A stretch of DNA of 64,000 nucleotides from Floridanema aerugineum (GCF_041929345.1 NZ_JBHFNQ010000194.1:4301-68300), one strand, 5' to 3'. Counted from the stretch's first letter, positions 25,082 to 34,371 are shown. Notes: a model not told the origin generated them from the sequence alone. Program-made: numbers and translations.

Positions 25082-26123
25082 AGCTGTAAAGCTGCATTAC
25101 TTGAGAGAGGGGAAGGCGCGATCGCACTCCCAAACTCAAACTCGAACCATGACCCCGATTCAAATGATCCGCCGCCGCACAACCGATCATCGCTGCATTG
25201 TCAGTACAAAATTTCATTGGGGGAAACATTACCTGTAAATTATGCAAAGCTGCTGCTTCCTGTAAATGTTTCCTCAGTCCACTATTCGCCGCTACTCCTC
25301 CGCCTACAGCAATGGTGTTTAGTCCGTAGTCTTGGGCACAGGCGATCGCTCTTTTGGTCAAAGCTTTAGCGACTGTATCCTGAAAACTAGCTGCAATGTC
25401 ATTTACTGGCAGCGGATTTTGCCCTTCTTGCTCTAATCTTTGGGTTAATCGCAATACAGCAGTCTTTAAACCACTAAAACTAGAATCGTAAGGGTGAAAA
25501 CCGCCATTGGGTAAAGAAATCTTGCCCTCTGGCAAAGGGAAAGCGTTGGGATTACCTTCTTTTGCCAATTTGTCAATTACTGGCCCACCAGGATAACCTA
25601 ATGCCAACAATCGCGCCACTTTATCAAACGCTTCCCCCGCTGCATCGTCGCGAGTTTCGCCTAAAGTTTCGTAAACTCCACAATCCTTAACATAAATTAA
25701 ACTTGTGTGACCCCCGGAAACCAGCAAACAAAGAAAAGGTGGTTGTAAATCCGGGGAACTCAGGTAAGAGGCGTAAATATGCCCTTCGAGGTGATGTACG
25801 CCTAAAAATGGCTTCTGATGCAGAATAGCGAGTGTTTTAGCTGCACTTAACCCCACTAACAAAGCGCCGACTAATCCTGGGGCGCAGGTGGCAGCAATGC
25901 CGTCAATCTCTGACCAGTTTACACCTGCTTGTTGAAATGCTTGGACAATGCCTTCATTAATCGTTTCTACGTGCTGACGGGAAGCGACTTCTGGGACAAC
26001 GCCGCCGTATTGTTGGTGGATGGGGATTTGAGAGGCAATGATACTGCTGTAAACTTGACGATCGCTGACGATCGCCACCGCTGTTTCATCACAACTGGTT
26101 TCTATTGCTAAAATTGTCGCCAT
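25080..26123 (-). CDS. tsaD: tRNA t6A synthase catalytic subunit TsaD (Kae1/YgjD)
   Basis: The 347-residue protein begins MATILAIETSCDETAVAIV and has the metal-binding histidines in GVHHLEGHIYAS (near 110-115), the ASKH-fold motifs LLVSGGHTSL and AVGGGVAANS, and the terminal DNAAMIG. It transfers threonylcarbamoyl from the TsaC product to A37 of tRNAs. Length is normal. It stands directly upstream (on the minus strand) of psaF's divergent promoter region. Confidence 0.96.
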   Translation of the reverse strand: MATILAIETSCDETAVAIVSDRQVYSSIIASQIPIHQQYGGVVPEVASRQHVETINEGIVQAFQQAGVNWSEIDGIAATCAPGLVGALLVGLSAAKTLAILHQKPFLGVHHLEGHIYASYLSSPDLQPPFLCLLVSGGHTSLIYVKDCGVYETLGETRDDAAGEAFDKVARLLALGYPGGPVIDKLAKEGNPNAFPLPEGKISLPNGGFHPYDSSFSGLKTAVLRLTQRLEQEGQNPLPVNDIAASFQDTVAKALTKRAIACAQDYGLNTIAVGGGVAANSGLRKHLQEAAALHNLQVMFPPMKFCTDNAAMIGCAAADHLNRGHGSSLSLGVRSRLPLSQVMQLYS

Positions 26124-26306
26124 TGCTCACTCTGGGGAAAATGTTGAGAACTAGTTTGAGAAACTTTAACTTTTGTTCACTTCAACTTTACTAAAATTAC
26201 CAAGCAAGAGTATTATTTCTTCCTAGTTCAGCGTTTTCGACTGTACAAATTATCTCAGCTTTTTGTACAACAAACTTATTGTTTTGTAACAAAAGGAAAC
26301 AATCCG

Positions 26307-26804
26307 ATGCGACGCTTGTTCGCTTTAATTCTCCTAATCAGCCTTTGGTTCAGCTTTGCTCCCGCTGCTTCGGCTGCGGAATCCTCTGTTCTCGTACCCT
26401 GCAAGGATTCTCCAGCATTCCAACAACGCTATCAAGATGTTCGTCCCACAACTGCTGATCCCGAATCAGGGAAAAAGCGTCTCGATCGCTATTCTGAAGC
26501 ACTCTGCGGCCCAGAAGGATTACCCCACTTGATTGTAGATGGCAGTTTAGGCCATGCTGGTGATTTCTTAATCCCCAGCGTTCTGTTTCTCTACATTACT
26601 GGTTGGATTGGCTGGGTAGGTCGTGCCTATCTCCAGGCTATTAAGAAAGAAAAATCTCCCGAAGAAAAAGAGATCATCATCGATGTACCTCTGGCTGTTT
26701 CCAAAATGCTTACAGGCCCATTATGGCCTTTGTTGGCATTAAAAGAATTGACTACTGGTGAATTAGTAGCTGACGACAGCAAAATTCCTGTTTCACCTCG
26801 CTAG
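26307..26804 (+). CDS. psaF: photosystem I reaction centre subunit III (PsaF)
   Basis: The 165-residue precursor has a signal peptide ending ASAAES (residues 1-24), a lumenal domain with two cysteines (LVPCKDSPAF and SEALCGPEG) that form a disulfide in known structures, and a membrane helix FLIPSVLFLYITGWIGWVGR. PsaF is a peripheral transmembrane subunit beside PsaJ and helps donor docking. AAAAGGAAA precedes the ATG. psaJ follows after 38 bases, so they form one operon. Confidence 0.96.
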   Translation: MRRLFALILLISLWFSFAPAASAAESSVLVPCKDSPAFQQRYQDVRPTTADPESGKKRLDRYSEALCGPEGLPHLIVDGSLGHAGDFLIPSVLFLYITGWIGWVGRAYLQAIKKEKSPEEKEIIIDVPLAVSKMLTGPLWPLLALKELTTGELVADDSKIPVSPR

Positions 26805-26842
26805 TTTAGTTTTTGGTTCTGAAAATCTTGGAGGATTTTTCC

Positions 26843-26971
26843 ATGCAATATTTCCTGAAGTATCTTTCCACCGCTCCTGTGATCACGACAATTTGGTTGT
26901 TTATCACTGCGGGAATTTTGATTGAATTTAACCGCTTTTTCCCTGACTTACTATTCCATCCCATGCCATAG
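26843..26971 (+). CDS. psaJ: photosystem I subunit IX (PsaJ), first copy
   Basis: A 42-residue, single-helix protein reading MQYFLKYLSTAPVITTIW and ending FFPDLLFHPMP, the standard PsaJ sequence. E28 (IEFN) and H39 (LFHP) sit at the chlorophyll-ligand positions known from the photosystem I structure. AGGA lies about 8 bases before the ATG. It follows psaF by 38 bases and precedes a second psaJ. Confidence 0.95.
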   Translation: MQYFLKYLSTAPVITTIWLFITAGILIEFNRFFPDLLFHPMP

Positions 26972-27096
26972 AATATATCTTTCGGCATAGTTTATGGATG
27001 GTTTGGTTATACCTCAAGGAGTATGCTAGTTCCAGCTTTTGACAGTAGCATTAAGTAGAACTGGCAACACGCTCCGACAATTTTATCTGATGTTTA

Positions 27097-27152
27097 AAAC
27101 TCGCGATCGTTTACAAGCGTTGGTGTAGCGTTAAGTAAACAATCGCGAGTTT
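27097..27152. repeat. hairpin between the two psaJ genes
   Basis: Arms AAACTCGCGATCGTTTAC (27097-27114) and GTAAACAATCGCGAGTTT (27135-27152) pair with one mismatch across a 20-base loop, followed by ATTGTTTC. It may attenuate or terminate the psaF-psaJ message, or protect its 3' end. Confidence 0.7.
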
Positions 27153-27270
27153 ATTGTTTCTAACCTGGGAATGATTTTTAAATATTTAAATTTTGTAACT
27201 TGGTAATGAGAAGCTGCACTGATTGGTCTTCCGTGTAGAGCTTTCCTTGTCAATTAAAGAGGAGTTTTAA

Positions 27271-27405
27271 ATGCAGTTAAACTATTTCGTCAAATATCTT
27301 TCTCTGGCACCTGTTCTGTTGTTTGTTTTGCTATCAGTACAGGCAGTAATTTTGATTGTGTTTAACTACTATTTCCCAGACTTATTGTTTCATCCAATGC
27401 CATAA
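27271..27405 (+). CDS. psaJ: second PsaJ-like photosystem I subunit (PsaJ2)
   Basis: A 44-residue protein, MQLNYFVKYLSLAPVLLF onward, ending YYFPDLLFHPMP, clearly a psaJ paralogue. Compared with the first copy it has two extra N-terminal residues and a valine where PsaJ has the chlorophyll-ligand Glu28, while the C-terminal histidine is kept. AAAGAGGAG lies just before the ATG. It is separated from psaJ by a hairpin and 299 bases, so it may have its own promoter. Too short to be found by most length cut-offs. Confidence 0.93.
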   Translation: MQLNYFVKYLSLAPVLLFVLLSVQAVILIVFNYYFPDLLFHPMP

Positions 27406-27436
27406 AAGAGCTTGTTCAATTCAGTTTGGCAATGCC

Positions 27437-27469
27437 CAAATCCCCGACTTGTCGAACAAGTCGGGGATT
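27437..27469. repeat. palindromic repeat, 14-base arms, loop TCGAA
   Basis: AAATCCCCGACTTG (27437-27450) pairs perfectly with CAAGTCGGGGATTT (27456-27469). It belongs to the CCCGACTT...AAGTCGGG family and lies 31 bases after psaJ2, where it may end transcription. Confidence 0.85.
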
Positions 27470-27627
27470 TAGAGATCTGTTGGTTAAGCGTATTTTGTAT
27501 TTTTCAATTACTAATGTTTATGACTTTTGAGGGAGTTTTCATTAGCAGAGTTTTATAAAGTTAAGTAAAGAGATTTTGGTTTTGCTGAAAGCATGATCTT
27601 TGTAGTTTATCGGCTGAGAATAGAAAT

Positions 27628-28164
27628 ATGCAAACGGTAATTCGATCGATCAATCAATCAAACAACAATCCCAGAGATCCCAGAAATCGCGAAGTTGTTC
27701 ATCCTGCTTTTGATAATCCCCAAATCGGTAATTTAGAAACCCCAATTAATGCTTCTGGTTTTACTAAAGCATTCATTAACAATTTGCCAGCTTACCGTCA
27801 AGGTTTGTCGCCAATTCGCCGGGGTTTAGAAGTAGGAATGGCGCACGGTTATTGGCTAATCGGCCCTTTTGCAAAATTAGGGCCATTACGTGATTCAGAC
27901 ATTCCTAATTTAGCAGGATTAATTTCAACTATTGGGTTGTTGGCAATTTCGACGATCGCCATTTCCCTCTACGCTGGTAGTAATCCCCCTAATCCCACTG
28001 TAACCGTCACCACGCCCAGACCACCAGAAGTATTCAATACCTCAGAAGGTTGGAACGAATATGGTAGTGGTTTTCTGATTGGTGGAATTGGCGGCGCGTT
28101 GCTTGCTTATGCACTGCTAGCTTTGGACATTCCCCATTTTATTAGCACTTATCTATTCCAATAA
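27628..28164 (+). CDS. psaL: photosystem I reaction centre subunit XI (PsaL)
   Basis: The 178-residue protein contains the PsaL signature GNLETPINASGFTKAFINNLPAYR and three membrane helices (around 92-117 and 147-170 plus the segment RRGLEVGMAHGYWLIGPF). PsaL mediates contacts between photosystem I monomers. The loop before the last helix is unusually proline-rich (SNPPNPTVTVTTPRPPE). psaL lies downstream of psaF/psaJ rather than beside psaI; both features are reported for cyanobacteria that form tetrameric photosystem I. Confidence 0.95.
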   Translation: MQTVIRSINQSNNNPRDPRNREVVHPAFDNPQIGNLETPINASGFTKAFINNLPAYRQGLSPIRRGLEVGMAHGYWLIGPFAKLGPLRDSDIPNLAGLISTIGLLAISTIAISLYAGSNPPNPTVTVTTPRPPEVFNTSEGWNEYGSGFLIGGIGGALLAYALLALDIPHFISTYLFQ

Positions 28165-28189
28165 ATTAGCGAATAGCTAATTTATTCTC

Positions 28190-28241
28190 GTTAGTAGTAG
28201 CGACTTTAGTCGGGTAAACGACTGAAGTCGCTACTACTAAC
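28190..28241. repeat. inverted repeat with 23-base arms
   Basis: GTTAGTAGTAGCGACTTTAG and the three following bases (28190-28212) pair with 28219-28241 with one mismatch across a six-base loop. A half-copy (TGTAGCGACTTTAGTCGG) lies at 41098-41115. It may serve as the psaL terminator. Confidence 0.8.
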
Positions 28242-28375
28242 TTAATTAAAGCGATCGCACTCACAGTTTATTTTTTGGTTAAGAAAGTGCGATCGCTCAA
28301 TCAAATTTATAGCCATTGGCTACAAGGTGAAGAAATGTCCAGACGCAAATGCTTCACCTATTTGACTTATCAGCT

Positions 28376-31300
28376 TTAAGCAGTGATGTTGACATTGTCG
28401 TAGTAACTGAGGAATTCATTGAAAGATAAGTCAATAAATCCATCATCAACAGCATCCCTAGACTGATAGCCATCGACACCCCAGGGATTACGCACCACAA
28501 TCCGCTGCTCACCCGTCGAAGAAACATAAGCATTGGTAACGGAATAAGCATGAGTTGGCACAATCAGATTATCCGATATCTTGTTCACACCTGAAAAAGT
28601 GCCCGCTTCTACAAATCGACCGCTGTTGAGGGCAGATTGTATTTGCTCGAAAGTAACCAAATTAGGAGTATTCGCCAGAGGATTCCCATTGTAGTATTGA
28701 TCTACAGCACGTCCGGTGAGGCGTGTTAGGGTCAAAGCAGGTGCTGCTCCATTACCAATCTCATCATAGCCATTTGCCACCTGGCGATATCCTTGCGCCC
28801 ACTGTGCGTAAGCACGTTCGAGAAGAACTACCCAAATCGGAGTATTATTAGGATTGCTCGGATCGGTATTTCCACCCAATCTAGCACCAAACAAATTTCC
28901 ATTTCTCGTTACCACATTACGATTCACAGTGACATACTGGGGAATGGGATTTGAATTGTAGCGTGAAACACTATTGCCCAGATATTGAGTATTGGTGTCG
29001 GCGTAGAAACGCATGGTGTAGGTGTTATCTCCATTGTCAATAATTACATTTTGGAGAACGGAGCTAGCTTTGTTATCATCCTTACCGGATACTGTCCCAA
29101 AGGCTGACCCTACAGCAGCCAAAAATGCACAATTACCAAAACTTCCTTGGTAAATATCGCCTATTCTTCCTTGTCCGGTACTACCAAATAGTGGCCCTTG
29201 TAGTGCTGTGTACTCTAGTTCGTAAGTAGTTCTTTTCGTTTGACCAGTGTCTTCTCTACTTTCTTCATTAAATACAGCAGGCGGTGGATCTGTACCTAAG
29301 AACCAACGACCAACAATAGTGGAAAACTGACTGGCATTCAAGTTAACAGTTGTATCCTTCGCCACTTGGTTGGTCAGATATCGTACTGGGTCTGACATAT
29401 TCAACAATGTGCTGTTCTGAGCCAAAGTTTTGAAGTCAGCCAACTCTGTAGAAGTAATAACGGTATCACCGTTTTGGGATTGGTCGAAGATAGCCAACAT
29501 ATCGCTGCGATCGATATTGTTATCACCCGCTAAGGTAAGGGCGAGAGCTTTCAGTTGGGCATCCTGGAGGTTAGCATTTAAAAATTCACTGATCGAGGAA
29601 GGAAGCGGAGGCGGAGTAATATCGCCACTAGTACTCAGAGTATAGCTGCCAGTAGCACCCGCAGCATAACTGCTAGCCCGAATTATATATTCAATACCTG
29701 ACTGGGCGGTGAAGGAGAGCGCCGAGTTAGTATTACCAGCATTGATATCTACATCATCGTTTTCAACAATTACTTCTCCGGTGACAGCATTCACCAATTG
29801 TAAGTAGCTATCCAACTCGGATGAGTTGAGGTTGACTTGTACCTGCTGTCCCGCAGTCACACCAGTCAATTGATAATCATCGCTGAAGCTACCCAAATTG
29901 GTGGACTGAATCAAGTCAGTGCTGCTTAAATCACCGTTTACTGTTTGACCAACTGCAATAGACCCGACAATCGGACTAGTAGTGGAAGTAGTCAGAGTGT
30001 AATTGCCAATTCCCAAGTTTTGTTGGTCATAACTAGTCACCCGAATGATGTAATTGACTCCCGACTGCACGTTGAAAGTCAGTCCAGAGTTGGTGTTGCC
30101 ATCCTGAATATCATCGTTTTCGGCAATCAACTGACCTGTAACAGCATCTACTACTTGCAGATAAGTATCGAAATTAGTCGAGTCAAGGTTGACTGTCACT
30201 TGTTGATTAGCAGATGCCCCTACTAATTTATAATCGTCCGCGAAGCTGCCGAAGCGCAGGGGATTTCTCTGATCGGAGGTGGATAAACTACCCTGAAGCG
30301 TTTGATTGGGAATAATCGGAGCAAATACTTCTTCACCCACCGAGCTAGCAAAGTTCTTGGTTAAGTTCAGATTGTAATTGGTATCCCCACTGACCGGAGA
30401 AACTCGCACGTAGTAGTTACCAGCTGCCAAACTTGAGGCATTAAGATTTGCTGAAGTAGCTCCACCAGCAGTGGATGTCTGCAATACTTCACCGTCATCC
30501 ACTACTCCATTGCCGTTCTTATCTTGAATCAGTTCCAGTTTGGCATCTGCGCTGAGACGGTTAAGTGACAAACTGATGCTGCTAGTTGTGTCAAGGTTAA
30601 AGCGGTAAAAATCATCGGTGTCAGCAGTGCCTACGAAATCACTGGCAACAGAGCCGATCGCGTCTAGGTCACGGGCCTCGCTTAAGGTGTTCCCGGCGCG
30701 GTCTGATGCGGTGCTAAAAGGTGTTGCCGATAGTCTTAAGTTGTAGTTTGTATTGCCCTCAAACTGTTGAACTACAACAGAATATTGACCAGGCGATAAG
30801 AAGGAGCTAATTGCTTCTGAATTAGTACCACTTAATTCCGAGCTAGCAATAATTTCATCATATTCAATCTGACCATTTCCATTGGTATCTTGAGCCAGAT
30901 ACACATCTGCATCTGCACTCAAGCCATCGAGTGTTAAGCTAAAGTCGTTGTTTGTGTCAAGGCTAAAGCTGTAAATATCTATGGGATTAGTATTGTTTAC
31001 CGACTCGGATATGTTTTTGGTGCCACTTAAAAGACCCAAGTCACGAGCCGAGCCAAAGTCGAAGCCGGGAGGTTGAGCAGTACTAAGTCGTCCTTCATTT
31101 GTGCCAAATTGCAGGTAATGTTTAATCGGACTTAAGCCAAAAGGTCTAACAGCTGCTGCTATATCTGGGTTTTGCTGTAAATAATATGGAGTATTGAAAT
31201 CAGGGCCAAAGTTACGTCCTTCATATTGCCCATAATCGACGAAGTGTTCTATGGCAGTGAGTGGATCTGCTGTATTCGCAGTTGCTTGTACTGCTTGGGC

Positions 31301-31744
31301 TACATCTTGATTTTCCGCTAGATAATCTTGGGTATAAAATTCACTGAATGGATCGCGCTTTTCAAATTGACCGTACTTGACGAAATGTTCTATTGGTGTT
31401 AAAGCACCATTAGCAACGGCAGTATCGACATCTGAGTAAAATCCTAAATAGAAGCTTGGATTGAAGAAAACACTTGGTTGACGACCTTCAGCCTGACCAT
31501 TATTAATGAAGTGTTGTAATCCATTCCTAAAAACACCAGCCTGAACTGCTTGGGCTACGTCTGGATTTTGGGACAGATAATAGTCTTCGGCAAAAAATCC
31601 ACTGGGACTGCGCCGTTCAAACTGACCAAATCTTTGGTAGTGGTCAAGTCCGCTGGTAAAAATACCTTGGCCAATAGCGATCGCTACATCCCGGTTTTGC
31701 AGCAAATAATATTGTTCATCAAACAAGTTGTTGAATTCTAGCAT
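28376..31744 (-). CDS. large calpain-family cysteine protease with N-terminal repeats and four PPC-like domains
   Basis: From the ATG at 31744 the product is about 1122 residues. Residues 1-230 are five to six repeats of about 45 residues of the type YYLxQNPDVAxAV...HYxxFGxxEGR. Four beta-sandwich PPC-type domains follow, some with EF-hand-like calcium loops (DTNGNGQIEYDE, DKNGNGVVDDGE). The C-terminus is a calpain (C2) catalytic domain with Cys in GNCAFLAA (near 872), His in THAYSV (near 1065) and Asn in RNPWG (near 1085). No classical signal peptide is visible; the repeats and calcium loops suggest export by a type I-like route. The promoter faces the NB-ARC gene at 32039. Confidence 0.85.
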   Translation of the reverse strand: MLEFNNLFDEQYYLLQNRDVAIAIGQGIFTSGLDHYQRFGQFERRSPSGFFAEDYYLSQNPDVAQAVQAGVFRNGLQHFINNGQAEGRQPSVFFNPSFYLGFYSDVDTAVANGALTPIEHFVKYGQFEKRDPFSEFYTQDYLAENQDVAQAVQATANTADPLTAIEHFVDYGQYEGRNFGPDFNTPYYLQQNPDIAAAVRPFGLSPIKHYLQFGTNEGRLSTAQPPGFDFGSARDLGLLSGTKNISESVNNTNPIDIYSFSLDTNNDFSLTLDGLSADADVYLAQDTNGNGQIEYDEIIASSELSGTNSEAISSFLSPGQYSVVVQQFEGNTNYNLRLSATPFSTASDRAGNTLSEARDLDAIGSVASDFVGTADTDDFYRFNLDTTSSISLSLNRLSADAKLELIQDKNGNGVVDDGEVLQTSTAGGATSANLNASSLAAGNYYVRVSPVSGDTNYNLNLTKNFASSVGEEVFAPIIPNQTLQGSLSTSDQRNPLRFGSFADDYKLVGASANQQVTVNLDSTNFDTYLQVVDAVTGQLIAENDDIQDGNTNSGLTFNVQSGVNYIIRVTSYDQQNLGIGNYTLTTSTTSPIVGSIAVGQTVNGDLSSTDLIQSTNLGSFSDDYQLTGVTAGQQVQVNLNSSELDSYLQLVNAVTGEVIVENDDVDINAGNTNSALSFTAQSGIEYIIRASSYAAGATGSYTLSTSGDITPPPLPSSISEFLNANLQDAQLKALALTLAGDNNIDRSDMLAIFDQSQNGDTVITSTELADFKTLAQNSTLLNMSDPVRYLTNQVAKDTTVNLNASQFSTIVGRWFLGTDPPPAVFNEESREDTGQTKRTTYELEYTALQGPLFGSTGQGRIGDIYQGSFGNCAFLAAVGSAFGTVSGKDDNKASSVLQNVIIDNGDNTYTMRFYADTNTQYLGNSVSRYNSNPIPQYVTVNRNVVTRNGNLFGARLGGNTDPSNPNNTPIWVVLLERAYAQWAQGYRQVANGYDEIGNGAAPALTLTRLTGRAVDQYYNGNPLANTPNLVTFEQIQSALNSGRFVEAGTFSGVNKISDNLIVPTHAYSVTNAYVSSTGEQRIVVRNPWGVDGYQSRDAVDDGFIDLSFNEFLSYYDNVNITA

Positions 31745-31905
31745 AATTTTCAGTTGGTTGGAAGTAAATAGACGCACTAAACTGTTCGTTGCAATCAGCA
31801 ACGTCCAGCAGAAAAGACTGATTTAGTGAGAAAAAATTGATTGAGAGACAATAATTACATCAAAACTTTTTTCCGTGCTATTGCCTACTGGGAAAAGTCA
31901 CAATA

Positions 31906-31954
31906 AAGTCAGAAACTTTCTTAAAAAATAATTACTAAGTCAGAAAGTCAGAAA
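31906..31954. promoter_or_regulatory. three direct repeats AAGTCAGAAA in the calpain/NB-ARC divergent region
   Basis: The decamer AAGTCAGAAA occurs at 31906, 31937 and 31945 in the 294-base AT-rich region between two divergent genes. Repeats at such a place can be regulator sites; no regulator is known and the assignment is tentative. Confidence 0.35.
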
Positions 31955-32038
31955 AAAGACATATTATACTTTGATAAGAATTCCAAATATGCTTCAAATT
32001 TTGAGGATTGACCGATTTCAGTTATATATTTAAACCAA

Positions 32039-33712
32039 ATGGATGTTGAAGAAGCTTTAGCAATTGTTGGTGCAGCCTTAAAGCCAGATTCATTACACAA
32101 ACTTCATGAAATACTATTTCGCCAAGCTTGGGAGGGAAAGAGTTATGAAGAAATCGCTAACTGTTTTAGTTACGATGTTGGTCATGTAAAGAATGTTGGC
32201 TCTCAGTTGTGGAAAAAGCTCAGTTGTGCATTAGGAAAGAGAGTTACTAAAGCTAATTTCCGCTGCGTTTTGTATCGATATGGAGAAATGCAATATTTGC
32301 AGCAACAACTGACTGTCCAACAGGAAAGCGACAAAACTTTAATCAAACCTAACTTTTGCCCGAACCAAGACTGGGAAGAATTAATTGATGTTTCCTATTT
32401 TTATGGTCGGACAACAGAACTGGCAACTTTAGAACAATGGATTACTAAAGAAAACTGCCGACTGATAACATTATTAGGGATGGGAGGAATTGGTAAAACA
32501 GCTTTGTCGGTGAAGCTAGCACAACAACTGCAAGGGGAATTTGAGTATATAATTTGGCACAGTCTCCGTTACGCACTACCTGTTGAGGAAAAGTTAAGAA
32601 AAATCTGGCAATTTCTCTTTAATAATCAATATATTGCCAGAGATGTGAATGAAGAAATAACTGATTTAATTAGCTTTTTTCAGGAACATCGCTGTTTGTT
32701 AATTCTCGATCATATAGAATCGATTTTTCAAGGTGGAGAATTAGTTGGAAAATATGGTCAAGGTTATGAAGCTTATGGTGAGTTATTTAACCGGATGGGA
32801 GAAGCTTTATCAAAAAGCTGTTTGGTGCTAACTAGTCGAGAAAAACCAAGAGAAGTTTCTCTACTAGAAGGAAAAATTCTACCAGTTCGTTGCTTACAAT
32901 TATCTGGTTTGCAGTTAGGAGAGATCTCGCATTTATTTAAAGCTAAAGGTACTTTTTCGGCGTTGGCATCTGATTGGGAGATCATGGAAAAATATTATGC
33001 AGGTAATCCTTTAATTTTAAAAATGCTAGCCACCCAAATTGAAGAGTTGTTTGATGGTAATGTTTCTGATTTTATATTTTTATTGGAACGAGGTAAAGTG
33101 ACGTTTGAGAATATTTATGAACTTTTAGAGGGACAGGTTAATCGTTGTTCAGATTGGGAAAGAGAGGTACTATACTGGTTAGCTGTTAATCGTCGTTCAG
33201 TTACTCTGCTGGAACTACAAGAAGATATTTTTAGTTGGGAAACTCAGCAAAAACTGCCTGTTATACTGATGTCTTTGGAGAGGCGATCGCTAATTTTCAA
33301 AACTCCTTTCGGTTTTACGTTAATCCCCTTTATAAGGGATTATATTGTCAATTTAATAGTTAAAGTTATCACTCAAGAAATTAAAGATAATCAGAAAAAG
33401 TTAATCTATTTAATCCGGCTTTTTCAGCCACAAGCAAGTGCAGAAATTAAAGCGGAGCAAATTAGCTTAATATTAGAGCCAATAGTGGCAAATTTACTTA
33501 GAGAATTTCATTCTTTTAAACAATTAAAACTTCATTTAGAAAATCTTCGCTCAGAAATGCGATCGCACATTTCTAAGTTATTAGGATATGGAGTAATCAA
33601 TATTATTTATTTAAAAAAAGTGGCGGTTCTCAGCAATTCTAAGATTCAGTTAGTTGCCAATACGCCATACAGAAAACCTATAGCAGATGATATTAGTTAT
33701 TACTCACATTAA
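32039..33712 (+). CDS. NB-ARC STAND ATPase with vMAP-type N-terminal domain, no sensor repeats
   Basis: The 557-residue protein starts with a helical domain (MDVEEALAIVGAALKPDSLH, then EGKSYEEIANCFSYDVGHVKNVGSQLW) that is common at the N-terminus of cyanobacterial NB-ARC/WD40 proteins (vMAP group). The NB-ARC ATPase has a P-loop GMGGIGKTALS near residue 148, Walker B LLILDHIESI, and a VLTSREKPR sensor. Helical ARC subdomains follow. WD40 or TPR repeats that usually form the sensor are absent, so this is a short form. ATG at 32039. A link with the divergent calpain gene is possible. Confidence 0.82.
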   Translation: MDVEEALAIVGAALKPDSLHKLHEILFRQAWEGKSYEEIANCFSYDVGHVKNVGSQLWKKLSCALGKRVTKANFRCVLYRYGEMQYLQQQLTVQQESDKTLIKPNFCPNQDWEELIDVSYFYGRTTELATLEQWITKENCRLITLLGMGGIGKTALSVKLAQQLQGEFEYIIWHSLRYALPVEEKLRKIWQFLFNNQYIARDVNEEITDLISFFQEHRCLLILDHIESIFQGGELVGKYGQGYEAYGELFNRMGEALSKSCLVLTSREKPREVSLLEGKILPVRCLQLSGLQLGEISHLFKAKGTFSALASDWEIMEKYYAGNPLILKMLATQIEELFDGNVSDFIFLLERGKVTFENIYELLEGQVNRCSDWEREVLYWLAVNRRSVTLLELQEDIFSWETQQKLPVILMSLERRSLIFKTPFGFTLIPFIRDYIVNLIVKVITQEIKDNQKKLIYLIRLFQPQASAEIKAEQISLILEPIVANLLREFHSFKQLKLHLENLRSEMRSHISKLLGYGVINIIYLKKVAVLSNSKIQLVANTPYRKPIADDISYYSH

Positions 33713-33741
33713 TCCACTATAGGTCGCACTCAGAAATTACT

Positions 33742-34299
33742 TTAGCACGGTACAAAAAGCGCTGCTTCCAGATTCTTCACAGCTTTGTCCAAGTCGTCAT
33801 TGACAATTTGAATATCAAACTCACTGGCGGCGTTAATCTCCTCTTGGGCGCGGCGTAAACGTTTGGTAATCGCTTCTTCTGTTTCTGTTCCCCGACCACG
33901 AATTCTTTGCTCTAATTCCCATAGTGAAGGAGGCAAAATAAACAACCGCAAAGCTTTAGGAAAAGTCTGGCGAATTTGTCTTGCACCTTCTAGTTCAATT
34001 TCTAAAATTACCCACTTCCCTTGGGAAATCAGTTCTTCCACTTGTAAGCGAGGTGTACCATAATAATTACCCGCAAATTCTGCCCATTCCAGCAATTCTT
34101 CATCTGCTACCATTTGCTGGAACTTTTCCACATTAACGAAATAATAGTCTATACCGTTAATTTCTCCGGGACGAGGTGAACGGGTAGTTACAGAGATAGA
34201 AAGTACCAATTCTGGATGCTGCGCTAGGAGTTTTCGCAGTAAGGTACCTTTGCCAACCCCACTTGGCCCTGTAAAAACAATCAGTTTGCCTGTTTTCAT
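33742..34299 (-). CDS. gmk: guanylate kinase
   Basis: The 185-residue enzyme begins MKTGKLIVFTGPSGVGKGTL with a perfect P-loop and has the GMP-binding motifs SVTTRSPRPGEINGIDYYF and EFAGNYYGTP. It phosphorylates GMP to GDP with ATP. Length is normal. The remA-type gene lies 184 bases upstream on the same strand, an arrangement also seen in Bacillus. Confidence 0.95.
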   Translation of the reverse strand: MKTGKLIVFTGPSGVGKGTLLRKLLAQHPELVLSISVTTRSPRPGEINGIDYYFVNVEKFQQMVADEELLEWAEFAGNYYGTPRLQVEELISQGKWVILEIELEGARQIRQTFPKALRLFILPPSLWELEQRIRGRGTETEEAITKRLRRAQEEINAASEFDIQIVNDDLDKAVKNLEAALFVPC

Positions 34300-34336
34300 A
34301 AGATTGATTTGAGATTTGAGATTTTAGATTTTAAAT

Positions 34337-34371
34337 TGTCATTTGTCATTTGTCATTTGTCATAAGTCATT
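34337..34371. repeat. heptamer STRR (TCATTTG)
   Basis: Tandem copies of TCATTTG ending in TCATAAG TCAT lie between remA and gmk. Confidence 0.8.

Noticed and set aside
26843..27405. psaJ2 as part of a far-red photoacclimation cluster
   Set aside because: No other far-red paralogues (psaA2, psaB2, psbA variants, rfpA/B/C) are present; the copy lies in the standard psaF-psaL cluster.
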